Origin: Tamarix chinensis
Taxonomy: Eukaryota; Streptophyta; Magnoliopsida; Caryophyllales; Tamaricaceae
Length of the DNA stretch: 64,000 nucleotides
Direction: 5' to 3'
Assembly (NCBI GenBank): GCA_030549775.1
Contig: CM060171.1
Location: 6,409,265 to 6,473,264, forward strand
Shown here: piece by piece, positions 1-13,359 of the stretch
How the letters are laid out: each line of letters begins with the position of its first letter
How positions within the stretch are numbered: position 1 is the first letter of the stretch
Program-made: the position numbers and the translations under genes
Notes under the pieces: generated by a model
Seen by the model: only the letters and a program-made list of their open reading frames with translations
Databases searched by the model: none
What the model was told of the DNA's origin: nothing

Positions 1-1121
1 TTTTTCTCTCTTTTGACTTTAGTAGTTATGTGATTTTATTAAATTTTATTTATTTTCTGATAATAAATTGCTTTCTTAGGGTAAAAAAGAAACTCATTTC
101 GTAAGCTTCTTTTAGATGGATTTTTTTTATATATGCAAACCTTTGTAATCTATAATGAGTATATAGATTGAAATTAGGTGTGACACTATCAATTCTCCAA
201 TAATAAAGACAAGAAAAAACCTTTTGAATATTAGAGGAATAATGGTGTGGTGCTGGCCTGAGGACACTCCGACATTCAAGTTAGTGGTGTAATACGTAAA
301 TAATGCAAAAGAAGAGAGATAGTGGAGTTTGATTGACTTAGCTATTAGGTTGTGAAGCTACAATTGATGATGGTAAAGGAATCAAGGTTCCTAACCAAAG
401 GCATTTATAGGGATACAAGTAGGAAACGCCAAATAAGAATAGATGAGAGTTGAAAGTCTTAGTGTAAGTTTGTTTAGTGCATATGGATAACTATTATTAC
501 CTACTATATTGTTGATATTCACTTATTGATTCCTTTTGGGAACCTTAGAGATCCACTATTTTATGAAAGTTGTGGCTTGCAATGTCTCCTCATATGGAGC
601 ATGATAAGGCCATTGTTGGAGTAAGTTAATGTTGGGACATATAGGGAGTTAGATCAGATTCAAATAGGATAAATAATGATTGGTTTTTGAATTATTCACG
701 CCAAACTTTGGGGACAAGATATGTGCCGATAACACTATTGCATGGGTTTAGTCGATTAGGATTGAGGGGACACCCTCACAAAGTCTTGGGCTATGTGGGG
801 CATGGAAAGCTCTTAAAATTCACCATATTAGGCATGATGAAATGGATGAATTTTTTACCCACACTGTTAGTCCCCCCCCACTCCCTTAATCAAGGGCCTT
901 GACGTGTGAATTGGATGACATAATAGTTGTTATGGTGGGTAGAATTGTCAGAGGCTTAACTAGACCTTTACCAAATAAAAAATGGCCCACCAAGTAGGTT
1001 GGGACATGCACAATCATTATGATGGGGTTTGAGAATTCCTTGATTATATCTACTTCAGATTTCCCCAATTTTAACACAAGGGGATAGGATAGGGTGTTTT
1101 AACTATATTCCTTTATCTTAT

Positions 1122-1358
1122 TTGGTTCGTAGAGATTTAAAGAGTTATCGGCTATCATTTTCTAGTGAGTTTCCCAGCAATCTCATTCTTTGGTTTACTA
1201 GTTTTCTCATGATGGATAGGCCCGATTTGTGGTACAAAATAACTGATACGATGTTGGAAAGGAAATTTGATTTAAATACTGAAGATCGTATCATGCCTTA
1301 TGATATTCCTAAGGTAACAACCCTAGTAGAGGCTCCTCCAACAGAGGACATCATTTAA
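1122..1358 (+). pseudogene. Unidentified coding relic, copy 1 of the tandem duplication
   Basis: This 78-codon open stretch ends with a segment that includes WYKITDTMLERKFDLN, MPYDIPKVTTL and EDII. About 2 kb further on, the second copy gives a clearly similar peptide. Similarity is strong over about 50 residues and then breaks at stops. Downstream (about 1420-1860) the third frame gives more coding-like sequence with in-frame stops. I do not recognise the family. A decayed transposon polyprotein or a decayed host gene are both possible. Confidence 0.35.
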
Positions 1359-3105
1359 GAGATAGAAGATATGGTGTTAGGTCGAACCTAATTTGCATCA
1401 TTACACAGGACACCATGCATGTTAGTTAATTCTAAGCTTGTAGCAGATGAAAATAGGGTCAAGCGTCTAGTCTCACCAGAGGAAGAGATGGAGACACATA
1501 GAATAGGAATCCTAGAATAAGAAGAAGAAATCATCTCCCTAACATCACTAGTGGATGAAGATTATCTATTGTTAATACATAGTGGTTATGGGATCCCTTT
1601 CAACCATCAAGTAAAGTATCATCATTTAGAGGAGTGGGAATACTAGGATTTCACAGACTATGTGTACTTTTCTATGAGTACCCCTTACCGTACATAGTTG
1701 GTGGGGGAATTTTTGACTAGATTTGGATTCTTTCCTTTCCAAATATTCCCCCATTCTAAGATGTTGTTTATTGGGTTTGATCTACCTACGTGAATTGATA
1801 AGATTGTTTGTGAATTTAGAAATGCTCTTATGGTACTATTACCCCAAAAGTCCAAAATAAGGAAGTCAAGAAGGTGATAATTCTATTTGATAAATAGTAA
1901 GATAAATTAATAATATAGTATAAAGTTGATTGACAAAAGTAAATTGATTGTGCTATAAGTTTTTTTCTTTGTCTCTCTTTTAGCATTATTATTTGTGTGA
2001 GTTTATTAAATTTTATTTATTTTATGATACTAAATTAATTTCTTAGGGGAAATAAAGAAAATCATTTTGCAAGCTTCTTTTCTATGGATTTTTTTAAAAT
2101 ACATGAGGCATTTTTAATCTATAATAAGTATATGGATTGAAATTAGGTGGGGCACTTTCAATTATCCTACAAGAAAGACATGGAAAAACCTTTTAAGCGT
2201 TAGAGGAACAATACTATGGTGTTGGCTTAAGGAGACTCTAGCATTAAAGTTAGTGGTGTAATACATAAATAATGCAAAAGAAGAGAGATAGTGGAGTTGA
2301 ATTGACTTATTTATTGGGTTGTGAAGGCACAATTGCCAATCATTAAGGATTCAAGGTTCCTAATTAGAGGTGTTTGTAGGGGTACCTTTAGGTAACTTCG
2401 AATGAGAATAGTTGAGAGTTGAAAGTCTTAGCGAAAGTTTGTTTGGAATGAATGGATAACTATTATTACCTAGTATATTGTTGAGATTCACTTATTGATT
2501 ACAATTGGTAACTTTGGTGCTCCAATATTTATAAAAGTTGTGGCCTGCGACATCTTCTCGCATAGGGCTTGATAAGTTCATTGTTAGGGTAAGTCAATGC
2601 TAAGAAATTTAGGGAGTTAAGCCATGTTCAAATAGGATAAATAATTATTTATTTTTGAATTATTCATGCGAGACATTAGGGTATGTGCCCATAACATTAT
2701 TGTGTGGGTTGAGTCGACTAGGCTTAAGGTGAAGTCTCGGGCTTCCCACGGCATGCAAAGTTCTTGGATTTCACTATGTTGGCCCTAACCAAAGGGATGG
2801 ATTTTACCTATGCAGCTAGTCCCGCTCCTGTAATCAAGGGCCTTGACTTGGGGAGTGGATTACACGATGGATGTTATGGTGGGTAGGATTGTCAGAGGCT
2901 TAACTAGACCTTTACCAAACAAGCAATGGACTACTAAGTAGGTTAGGACCTGCACAATCATTTTAATAGGGTATGATCATTCCTTAAATATTTCTACTTC
3001 AAATTTCCCCCTTTTTAAGATAAGGAGAGAGGAAAGGGTGCTTTAACTACATGCCTTTATCTTGTTTGGTCCATAGATATTTAAAGAGTTGTTGGCCATC
3101 ATTTT

Positions 3106-3300
3106 TTGATGAGTTTTGAACCACCTCATTCTTTGGTTTACTATTTTCTCATGATGAATAGGCTTGATTGGTGGTACAAAATGACCGATTTGATGTTGGA
3201 AAGGAATTTTGATTTAAATATTAAATATTGTACCATGCCTTATGATATTCTTGAGGTAACAACCCTGACAAAGGATCCTCTAACAATTGACATCATTTGA
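3106..3300 (+). pseudogene. Unidentified coding relic, copy 2 of the tandem duplication
   Basis: This 64-codon open stretch is the counterpart of 1122-1358. It shares LMM, WYK-TD, MLER-FDLN, MPYDI, VTTL and a terminal DII with copy 1. About 30 of 50 aligned residues agree by eye. The reading frame is not open beyond this segment. Function is unknown. Confidence 0.35.
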
Positions 3301-3860
3301 GAGATAAGAGAGATGGTTTTAGTGTCGAACCTAATTTACGACATTATATAAGACACCATAGTAGTCAATTCTTAACTTGTAGAAGATGAAAATGGGGTTA
3401 AGTGTCTGGTCTCATCAGAGGAAGCGGTATAGACCCATAAAACAGGAACCCTAGAAGAAGAGGGAATCATCTCCCCAACATCGCTAGTGTATGCGGATTT
3501 TCTTTAGCTAATACATAATGCTTATGGCTTCCCTTTCAACATTTCATAGACTAGGTGTACTTCTATGAGTACCTCTTATGGTACAAGTTGAGGTTTCTAT
3601 TGTTATAGTTGATGGGGGAATTTTCGACTAAATTTAGATCCTAACCTTCCCAAATAGTCTTTAATGCTTGGAGGGTGTGTTGGGTTTGATCTGCTTAGGT
3701 GAATTAATATGAGCGGTTATGGATTTGGAAATGCTATCATGGTGTTATTACCCCAAAATTCCACAACAAAGAAGACGAGAAGGTGTTGCTAATAGATATG
3801 CTAGATCACGAGCAACTAATGCTCATTTACTAACCAATGATCAAGATTTGAAGGACCTAT

Positions 3861-4560
3861 AATTTTTTGTAGATAAAAAAAGGATTCTCCTATCAGGTTT
3901 CTAAGCGGAATTAATAAGTATTATTTAATTTTTTTTGTTATGATGATGATGTTTGAGCTTTAATTTTTTGTGTTCCTTGTAGTTTCCTATAGCAATTGAA
4001 AGAGAGGGATTTTGGAAGCTATCATCTATGAGATGATCAAGAAGCTCTTGGAAGTGACCAAGATGGAGTGTCATTAGGATGTGTTATTAGCAGCATACGG
4101 CTTGAGTGACAGTGGAACCCTTAACAGGATGACCTATCCACAAAGTATTCCTCCACGCAACCTTATTTAAATCTTTTACCTTTCTTTGTTTGAGGTTCTA
4201 GGGTACCAATTATCATTTGTAAGCCCCTTAACCTTACGAGAGCATGGTTTGTTGATATCATCATGAGATTTTCTAGCGGTTCTTTTGTGTTGGATCCCTT
4301 GGCCATAGTATGTCCATGGTAGTTGTATTAATACTCATGGGGAGGATATAATACTCTAAGTAGAATGAAATTAACTTCTATATCTAAGAAAGGGAAATCA
4401 CCTCATGTTATCGAAGGGGGAGAATCAATGTTGAAAACATCAAGATTCAATAGGAGAACATGGTAGTAGATGATCCTCCCTTGATTCATATTCACAAGGA
4501 GGAATCAAGGAAGAGTGTGATTTTATCACAAATAAAAAGGTTAACTCATGAGATGAAGGC
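3861..4560. other. Unassigned sequence between the tandem duplication and the first solo LTR
   Basis: No intact reading frame is present. It continues the degenerate element of 1-3860. At the right edge the sequence ...gaaggcccctt meets the solo LTR and resumes at 7825 with ccctt, so the flanks were contiguous before the LTR inserted. Confidence 0.4.
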
Positions 4561-5008
4561 CCCTTTGTAATACCCCAAATTTTATCTAACCCTAATCCCA
4601 AGTAATTAATATTGTAACCTAATTTTAACTTTAGAAAATTTATTTTTCTATATTACCCTAACTCTCTAATCCTAAATCTTAGCCTAACCCTAATTTTTAT
4701 TTGAGTTATTAATATCTTTTCTAACCTAAACCTAATCCTAGATAATAGTTTAATTTATCTATCCTAATACCCTAACCTAAATTATTTTTAATCTAAAACT
4801 AAATCTAACCCACACCACCTCCCTTTTTATCCTTTTTCCTTTTTTTTCTTCCTTTCTTGTACTTTTCCCTGTTCTCTTCCCCTTGCATGCATGACTTCCC
4901 CTGCAAATCCTACCCTCTACCCCCATCAACTCCCCCTCCTCAGCTTAAGGTTCTATGTTGAAACTTTTGGCCGATTGCCACCCTCATCCCTACGAATATG
5001 TGTGTGTA

Positions 5009-5016
5009 TATATAAA
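5009..5016 (+). promoter_or_regulatory. Probable LTR TATA box
   Basis: TATATAAA followed by CCC sits within the pyrimidine-rich part of the LTR. In the longer LTRs of this window a TATAAATA occupies the equivalent place. It probably marks the U3/R transition, but no transcript start can be seen. Confidence 0.4.
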
Positions 5017-6924
5017 CCCATCATTAAATGCTCCTACCACCTCTCTTCTCTCCCTTTTGTTTCTGCAAAACAAAGCACCACCATTTCCCCTCCTTTCCCA
5101 CCTCCTTAGCATCATAAAAAAACCTCAAAACCCCCCACCAATGAGCTCAACTAAAGAACCTCCACCACCTATGTTAACCTGCACCCCCCACAACCAATAG
5201 CCAAATCCATCACACCACAACTTCCACCTTCAGCCAAACACATTGCAAACCCTTCTCTTTTTTTTTTCTTCCTCTTTTGCTGCGGCAAAAACCATTGCAC
5301 CACCTCCCTCCTCTTTGGTATTTTCACCTCGCAAGCTCCCCTTTATTTTTCTTCCTTAGTTGGGGCACCAACATCTAGTGCACCCCCTCCTCATCTTCAG
5401 TAACTTCAATCGCAACCCACGCCTCCTCTTCGATAGCTTGACCTGCAACCACCTCCTCCCTTTTCCCTTCTCCTTGTTGCAGCAGCCCTTATTGCATCCT
5501 AGTACCACCCTTTGATAGCCTTAACCAAAGCAAAACCCTCCCTTTCGGTAGCCACAACCGCAAACTCCTTTCCACCTTTTGACAGCTTGCACCACACCAC
5601 ACCCTCCACCACTCGGCCCCAACAATTGAATGCAACAATACCTTGCTTTAGCCAAAACAATCGGTACCCACCTCCCTCTTTTATCCTAGCTCATTGTTGC
5701 TTCCCTCAACCTTTTGTCTCCTTTGAACATTGGTCACCCCATAACAACGACAACTTCTGTCGTTGCTACAACTTTTTGCTTCGACACAACTTGTCGTCTT
5801 TCTTATCTTTAGTTGCGCAAGTTTTCCTATTTTTTTATGTTTTGTTTCTCCCTTCTTTCACCCTTCCTTTTCCCTTAACATTCCTTATTTATATGGCTTA
5901 ATCTTAATGATGTTTTATTAATATTTCTTAGGTGATTTTTGGAGGTTTTAGAAGAGGAGGATTAGGAGTTTGCATGCTTAAAGATTGGAGTCATTTTCAT
6001 AAAGATATTTATCAAAGTCTAGGGTCTTTGATTGCTAAGTTTTATACATGATTTTTTTGTATCATTTTATTGCGATTATATGAACTAATATATTATTGTT
6101 GATACTATGATATGTGTTTGATATTATATGATAAGAAATGAGTAAGTAAAGATCATGCAATATTGTTATTTTATGTGGAAAAACCTTTGGTGTGAAATAT
6201 GGATTTATCATGGGTTTATTAATGGTATTATGAATGTGAAATGAATATGTTAAGGTTTATAGAGAAAAATGCGTATTTGGAAATAATGTTACTAAACACA
6301 TAAGATTTGCATGGAATAAAAGTTTTATTACCGATAAGGGCATTTTGGTCAGCATGGGTTAAATATGATAATCATGGTATTTTAAGGTGTTATATCATTT
6401 AAAATGTGATAATTAATTTATATGAAGTGTTTGGAGTAACTATGAATGACATAGGATTGATGATATATGAAAATGGTTTGATTTGGGAATTATAACCCTA
6501 AAACGAGGAGGCTATTACCACATATATAAAATGGTAGAGTTAAACTACAAAATTCAGATAGGTTGTTAATATTAGTATTTTGGGAATTTATATCGAATCT
6601 GATAAGTGCTTAAGCCTTACATGAAAAGTTATGATTGATTTGTAAAATTATGATTTATAAGCCATGGGAATAGTAACTTTTGGGATAGGGTTATTATCGT
6701 ATGTGCAAGACCTTAGAGTTAGGCCTTGGAATTTGAATATGTTGATAATAACAATAATAAATAGGAAGAGATACTAATTTTGGTGATTAAAAGAGTAACA
6801 TAAGAAGAGTTATGATAAAACCATGAAATTAGGGTTTTGGGGAACCATATAGATCTTAACTCTAGAGAACGATCTCATGATATTCATGATCTACTTACCT
6901 ATTTTAAATGTTTTATGTGCCTTT

Positions 6925-7200
6925 GAATCAATCATAAATAAGACATTAATCATTTAAAGTGAAAGATAACATGAGTCGAGGCAAGGTGTTTATGGATCCG
7001 TTCCATCGCATGATAATAGTGGCCTAGGTGTGTTGTCCTTGAAAGGTGCTTTAAACTGTTCCATTGATTAAATAATAGTGGCTTAGGGGCATTCAATCCT
7101 TAGAGGTATTGGATCCATTCCGTCAAATGAAATTAGTAGCTTAGGTGTGTTGTCCTTGAGAGGTGCTCCAGATCATTCCATCGGTTTAAGAATAGTGGGG
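6925..7200 (+). repeat. LTR-internal repeat module, degenerate
   Basis: A box 'aatcatttaaagtgaaaga' is followed by three or four diverged units, each with a 'ccatcg' element and 'aatagtgg' and a spacer like 'cttaggtgtgttgtccttgag'. The same module occurs in the other solo LTRs at 10600-10750 (reverse), 22440-22860, 29100-29450 and 34380-34780. It is therefore a family feature. Confidence 0.6.
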
Positions 7201-7824
7201 TCATTGAAGTTAATGTATATAAAATAATGAAAACAGTTATATCTAATAAAGAGGCCCGAATTAGTTTTTACCTTGTGATAATTTATGTTTTTTATACATG
7301 TACTTATCATATGCTATCAATGTATGTATTTATCTATATCTATGACTCGATAGTATTATTACTAGGCACTGACCACCCTTTTCATAGGTGCTACTCATTC
7401 CCACGAGCAAAAGACCCTAATGCTTTTGTGTAGGTCTTTAAGGACTGGCTGGATGATTTTATAGCCTTTGATGCATTATATGGATAGGAGTGACTTTTAC
7501 TATACTGGGTGTTTGAGTGAAGAGTTATGTTATCCGGATGATGTTTTTCCCTGGATTCCTTTTGGACTCTTTGATCCATGGTATCCCTTTGTTTGTATTC
7601 TACTACTGTATCCCAGAATTAATCTCCAAACTCATAGTTGTATTTATAAATTTTCTCTCATTTTGAGTTATTTTATTTTTAATTAATGGTTTTAGCCTTA
7701 TTATTAATGTGATGATGGTATGGTAAACTAGAATTGCACCAATTACGACGGTAACACTCGATATTTTGTTTATAAGATTTCGTGTAAAATAAAAATTTTT
7801 AGTTGTAAAAATTAGGGTGTTACA

Positions 7825-8570
7825 CCCTTAGTGAGGCAGGGAGTGATTCCAAGGCCTAGTTAAGGTTTGTGAAAGTAGATTTTGTCTTTGAAGGTCTCTT
7901 AATTTTTAGTGGCGGAATAGGGAGGTTGTTCCTCCCATCCAATGAGCCTCAATTGGTGTAACTTCTTGACGAACAACACTTAGAGAATTTTGTGCTAGAA
8001 AACTATCGAGCAAAATTTGTAGCTTCTATCTTTTGATGATTTGCGTGTTTCTCAGGTACTAAAATTGATAAATTTTGTAGGCCATGGAGTGCATTTTTAT
8101 TTTTATTTTGTGCTTTGAGGGTTGTGGCCCTGCCAAAGGAACCATCACCTTCACAGAAAATCTCGTGTCTCTCTCAAAATATGTCCCAATCTAGTTGGAG
8201 TGCCATATTATCCTATTTTTTTGACAATTTTATCCTCCTACTCCGATATCATATCCATTTTTGGCATGCTCGCGATGGAGGCCCACTTTATATTTTAGCA
8301 ATGAACTGTTTTGGGCAGGTATCAAATGGAAGAATGCACAAATCTTGAACCCTAATCTCTTGCTCCAACTCAATCTCCCTGGCTTTCCACAAAACCTCCT
8401 TTTGGATCTAAGTTGCCTTAGACGTATGGTGAGAAGTGTTCTTGTCCTCTAAAGACTTTTAAGACTTAGTTAGTTGTTGGCCAAGGTCCTTTTGATAGCT
8501 CTTTAGAACTTTTACCTTGGAATTTAGAGAGGTCTCGATCTCTTGGAATCATTGCCCTTGTGACTCCTGA
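7825..8570. other. Unassigned flank of solo LTR 1, possible minus-strand coding relic
   Basis: This continues the sequence interrupted by the LTR. On the minus strand about 8570-8100 gives lysine/glutamate-rich, coiled-coil-like peptide with several stops, which could be a decayed gag-like region. No diagnostic motif is visible. The short plus-strand frames at 8115-8452 look like shadows. Confidence 0.25.
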
Positions 8571-9888
8571 GAAGCCACCAATTTGGATGTTTAAAAGATA
8601 ATACCAAACTCAAACTTAAGGCATCTAATCCACAAAATCAATGTTTAAGAGATAACTCCAAACTTATTAAACAAGGCTTCCAAGCCACATCACAATATTT
8701 ATCATTTTAATCTTCCTTTAGCTCCAATTATGCATAGTGAAGATTATGATTTAATGTTACAAAATAATGGAAAAATTAGAATATAAGCCCCAAAGAAGTA
8801 TCAACAAAGAATAAACAAGTATGATAAAAACATGAGGAACTAGTCGATTTATATCTAGGACTAGTTAACTGGACTAGGTGTGCCGGACCTAAGGAGAAAT
8901 AAATAATATAGTGAAACTAGTCGACTGGTTAGTCCAACTGATCGACCATTCTTATGAACCAATCAATGTGTTTAGACCAAGACAAGCACAAATCTAAACA
9001 CAAAATAACCAATCAATGTGTCTAGCAAACTGATCAATTATTCATAGGAATCAATCAATGGGTTTAGCCAACTGATCGACCAATCTGGGTAAAATAACAC
9101 TCAAACCACATTTTTACACTTACCAAAATTCACATGCTCTTCCTAAAATAATTCTATCATGCTCCTATATTATAAAAACACATAATAAGATATATTCCAC
9201 ACTTAAAATCACTTTGATTCATGGTAGATAATCAAACATTTCATATTCATGCTTAATTCACCAAGCACATGTTTGCCACCAAATTCTCAAAACATGCTCC
9301 AAATTTTAGAGGTATAAGCATTTCACATGCCTAAAATCAAGGATTCTAAATAACACATATGCATCATGGAGCACATCAGGGATATGATACCACAATTAAT
9401 AACATAAATCATTAGTCATATTATAGATAAGGATGTCACACCTTCAAACAAAAATCTTCTAGCACTGAATAATTTTTTAACTCAATGATTTCTACCAAGA
9501 ATATTGATATTCCTACGGAAATAAAGAATAAAATATAGTTAAAAACTCATGTTGAAACCAAATTAAACATCGAAATAGCAGAAGAGGAAAATAATCACAA
9601 CTCAACCTTCTCCCAAGAATAAAGTTACCATAAAAGAAAAAATAAGACCTCAAACCTTTATCTACACCTTAATCCTTCGCTTAAAAAAACAAGGGAGAGA
9701 CAAGTCTAAGATTAGGAGAATAGAGAAGAGAAAATAAATTATTAAAGAAGGAAAATCAAGAGGCAAGACCTTTAATTTTTAATAGAAAAGAAAAGGGAAA
9801 ATATGGGAAATGCCCAACACTTATCAAGGTAAACTAAGTCAAAGCGAGAAAGGAGAGAAAGTGTTAAAGACCAAGGTAAAAATGAATC
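8571..9888 (-). mobile_element. Left part of a minus-strand LTR remnant (family F), split by the CACTA element
   Basis: The sequence has repeated 'aaccaatcaatg' and 'gatcgacca'/'tagtcgact' motifs at about 8830-9075 and a purine-rich block at 9660-9880. The same motifs and purine block occur in order at 23731-24359, which ends in ...agagtattaca. Reversed, that end (TGTAATACTCTA...) aligns with the start of the plus-strand LTR at 61524. The two parts are best read as one LTR interrupted at 9888/23731. The left boundary is not resolved. Confidence 0.5.
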
Positions 9889-9942
9889 CACCATAGGAAA
9901 AATAGCCTATGGCGACAACTTTTGTTTTTGTTGAAGCCAAAA

Positions 9943-12416
9943 TATAACACCCTAATATTTACTATTAAAAAATTTTATTTAAGAGCGGAAGCATAATTAA
10001 AATAACCAAGTGTTATCGCGGTAATGGACATAAGTCGAGCTTAGCATCCCAGCCTTATGTCAATCACAAAGCTAAATAATTTAAAATTCTCAAAAGGATA
10101 AAATTGAAAATGAGAGAAGTTTTATAATACCAAATACAAGTTTGGAGATTAACTCCGGATTACAATAACAAACTACTATAAAAGGAATACCGTGGATAAA
10201 AGAGTTTAAAAAGAGTATCCGAGTAAAAACATCAACTGGATAAAATGACTCTTCGCCCAAACACCCAGTACAGATAAAAGTCACTCTTCGCCACCCAATG
10301 CATAAAAGGTAGTGAAATCATCAACTGGGTCCTCGAAGACCTGCACCAAATCATCAAGGTCATCTGCTCGTAGGAATAAGCAACATCCATAAAAATAATA
10401 ATCAGTACACTAAGTATTGACTAAGGTAACAACACAATCAAAATCAGAAAAATATATCATTACACACATTCACAGTAGAAAGTAGTATTCATGCAAGATA
10501 CAAGAATCAACACGAGGTAATTACTGGTTTGAATTCGTATTATTATAATATATCAGGATCCATTCTTTATTTATATTAAGTTCAGGGACCCCACTAGTCT
10601 CAACCGGTGGAACGATTATTCTACTCTAGGACAAAACGCTCTTCACCACTTTTTTTATCGGTGGAACGGTAATAATATACAATCCTGGGGCAAAACGCGC
10701 CTGGCTAATATTCTTGCCCGATGAAACGAACATATATAACCAGTCCTGACTCATGATCTTTCAATTTAAATTATTAATGTCTTATTTATGATTATTTTAA
10801 TGAGTAAGAAACATAATTCATGCAAGCGAGACATAAATATGCATATAAAAAGACCGTTCTCAAAGATTAAGATGCCCATTTTCCCTCAAAACCCTAAATT
10901 CATAATTTAAGCATAACTTCCCCCATATTGATCATTTATCCACCAAATTTAGTATATATCCCTCAAATAATATTATCATTAACATACCCAAATTTTTAGG
11001 TCTAACTCCCACATCTTACATATGCGATAATAGCCCTATCTCAAAAGTTACTATTCATAAGGCTCCTAAAACCCTAATTTCACTGATAAGTCATAACTTT
11101 TCCCAGAAGACTCATATAATTACCGAATTAAATATAACTCCTTAAAATACCCATATTAACAACATATCCAAAATTTGTGGCCTAAATCTAACATTTTACA
11201 CATGTGATAATAACATTACTGTTTTAAGGTTATTATTTCCAACTTAGGCCATTTTCTCATCTAAAGAACTTATGACCTTTATAATCACTCCCAAACACTT
11301 CACATGATATTATTAGCATATTTTAATCCATATAAAGTATTAAAATACCAAAATTTACATATTAACCCATATTGAAAAAATGTCCTTAAAAATAGTTGAT
11401 AGCCTAATTCATGAAAATTACATATCCTCAATATTATTATTTTTGAATCCTAATTTTTATCAAAATAAATCTTAAATATAATTATTTCACACTTATAATA
11501 ATTTTTTAGGCCCATAATAATCTCCCACAATTTATACTCATCCACAAAAAATACGACTTAGCGTAATATCATTGTATCAGCATATCTTCCGTTATTCTTA
11601 CTTCCTTCCTATCATATAATTCATATTAATATATCATATCATCAACAACATGCATTTTAATATTATAATAACAATAACATGATGATACACATAATCATAC
11701 AAGCATTTAACACAAAAACCCAAATCACCGACTAGTACCCTTACTAATAAAGGCTCCGATCTCTAAGCACGCTTATCTTAATCCACTTCTTCCAAAACTT
11801 CCAGAATATCACCTAAGAACAATTAAAAGTACATAATTAGAAGTATTGATATAATTAATGAATGGTTAAGGTAATGGAAAGGAAAAAGAATGTGGAAAAA
11901 CCAAACCAGGTTCAAAGAACTGGTCGCCGGACAAGGAGGCTAGCAACAACACAAATTGTCGTTGCTAGGGAGTGGGCAACGACAAGGAGGGCCAAAAGGG
12001 GGTGTGGGGAACAGTAAGTATTGCTAGAAGGGGGCATAGGGAACGAAAATTATTGCCAAAGCTAGGGGAGATTTGGCGGTTTTTTTTACCGAAGGGGAGG
12101 GGAGGTTTTGGTTAGTTTTACGAATGGTTAGGGGGTGTTTTGGTAGATTTTACCAAAGCTTAGGGGTAGGAATGGGTGTTTTTTCTACATATAGGGGTAT
12201 TTTGGTGAGTTTTGTTGCAGCTAAGGGTGAGGGAATGGAAGGTTTTTCTAATGGTGGTGGATGTGGCGTAGCAAGGGCTGCTAAAGGTAGGTTTTTAGGG
12301 GTGTTTTGGTGCGGTTTTGGCACCGATAAGGAGGGGAAAGAAAGAGTGTGCTTAGGGTGGTTTTTCGACAGAAAATTGGATGAATAAGGAGTTAGTTTTC
12401 AGGATATAAAATGTGG

Positions 12417-12454
<38 letters not shown>

Positions 12455-12829
12455 CACACAGAGAGAGGAAGAGAAGGGAGGTTATGATCGGGTAAAAATT
12501 TCAAACCCAACCCACAATCGTAGGAGCTGGGAATTGATGGGGTAGGGGCATACTTGGTAGAGGGAGTGTAAGGTGATCATCATGAAGAGAAAAAGATAAT
12601 TAAATAAGATATGGAGAGGGTAAGGAAAATAAAAAAGGGAAAGGAAAAAGTGGGGGTTTAGATTTAGGTTTAGGAAAAATATTAATGACCCAAAATAAAA
12701 ACTAGGATTATGCTAAGATTTATAATTAGGGAATTAGTGTAAGATAGAAAAATGAATTCCCAAGGTTAGAATTATGTTTCGATAACTATTACTCAGGATT
12801 AGGTTTAGCTAAAAATTTGGGGCATTACG
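9943..12829 (-). mobile_element. Solo LTR 2, minus strand, 2887 bp
   Basis: The plus strand starts tataacaccct and ends aatttggggcattacg, which is the reverse of the TGTAATACCCC...GGGTGTTACA pattern with one change at each end. Perfect 5 bp direct repeats caaaa flank it (9938-9942 and 12830-12834). The reversed repeat module 'ggtggaacgattatt' is at 10600-10750. A GGT/GGG-rich block lies at 11930-12370, the reverse of the pyrimidine-rich leader. It inserted 54 bp inside the left end of the CACTA element. The 104-codon frame at 12073-12387 is a composition artefact of the G-rich block. Confidence 0.85.
12423..12451. repeat. (TA)n microsatellite
   Basis: About 29 bases of uninterrupted TA repeat inside solo LTR 2, next to an 'acacacagagagaggaagag' purine run. 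Confidence 0.95.
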
Positions 12830-12981
12830 CAAAATGTCATCGTTGTAGAGTCTTTGCTACAAAGTTGTGCCAACAAATGCTTTTAAAGTTGGACAAACAT
12901 GTCATTGTTGTTATTACTATATTTATATCTAGTGATGATATATTTTTAGGTTAACCTTTTTATAAAAAAAAAATTATAGTG

Positions 12982-13149
12982 ATGACATGTCATTGTAATA
13001 ACAAAATTAAAAATTCTCACCATTTTCTTTTTAAAAAAATAGATTTTACTAGTGATGGCATGTCATCACGATAAATTGTTTTAACATTAACACCTCTAAC
13101 TTACTCATTTCTACTAAAAATAGGGGAAAAATTAGCCGTGACATGTCAT
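12982..13149. repeat. CACTA subterminal palindromic motifs
   Basis: Three copies of the palindrome ATGACATGTCAT or a one-base variant lie at 12982-12993, 13055-13066 and 13138-13149. A related copy, catgtcatcac, is at about 17340. Near the right terminus a different palindrome, cgacaacgtgttgtcg, occurs at about 23686-23702. Once solo LTR 2 is removed, this cluster lies about 200-370 bp from the left terminus. That is where En/Spm elements carry arrays bound by their TNPA-like protein. Binding here is inferred. Confidence 0.55.
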
Positions 13150-13359
13150 CGCTATAACCATCTATGGCGACAACAGTTCTAAAAAAATATTTTTATGAAC
13201 ATTCAACTATATATAAAGATATAAATTTATAATTAAAAATATATATCAAAACATAACCATAATTCTTTAAATTTAATAATATCAAATGTTTTTCATATTT
13301 ACAAAAAATAATTCATCTCCAAATTTTACATACTTAAAAGCTTTCTAATCTAACCTAGC

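Larger units (their letters stand above)
1..3860 (+). repeat. Degenerate tandem duplication, unit about 1.97 kb
   Basis: Bases 1-1870 and about 1965-3800 are two diverged copies of one unit, offset by roughly 1.97 kb. Matching landmarks recur in order: the opening TTTATT-rich stretch ending in a 'caagcttctttt'-like segment (about 105 and 2070), 'aatgcaaaagaagagagatag' context (about 302 and 2271), 'gtcagaggcttaactagacc' (948 and 2893), and 'ggtacaaaat' plus 'gatgttggaaagga' (about 1230 and 3172). The window starts inside the first copy, so the array may extend to the left. Both copies have many stops and look old. I cannot assign the unit to a named element. Confidence 0.7.
4566..7824 (+). 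mobile_element. Solo LTR 1, Ty3/gypsy type, 3259 bp
   Basis: The element starts TGTAATACCCC and ends GGGTGTTACA, the usual ends of plant chromovirus-like gypsy LTRs. It is flanked by perfect 5 bp direct repeats ccctt (4561-4565 and 7825-7829). There is no internal retrotransposon domain, so this is a solo LTR left by LTR-LTR recombination. Inside, in order, are an AT-rich start, a pyrimidine-rich block (about 4820-5880), a TATA-like site, a module of repeated 'ccatcg...aatagtgg' units (about 6990-7200) after an 'aatcatttaaagtgaaaga' box, and a 'caccctttTCATaggtgctactcattcccacgag' region near 7370-7405. The open frames in the pyrimidine block are composition artefacts. Confidence 0.88.

Noticed and set aside
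5512..5901. 129-codon frame in solo LTR 1
   Set aside because: Low-complexity CT-rich leader sequence inside a solo LTR defined by exact 5 bp duplications.
12073..12387. 104-codon glycine-rich frame
   Set aside because: It lies in the G-rich leader of the reversed solo LTR 2. There is no homology signature, and the equivalent region in other LTRs does not keep the frame.
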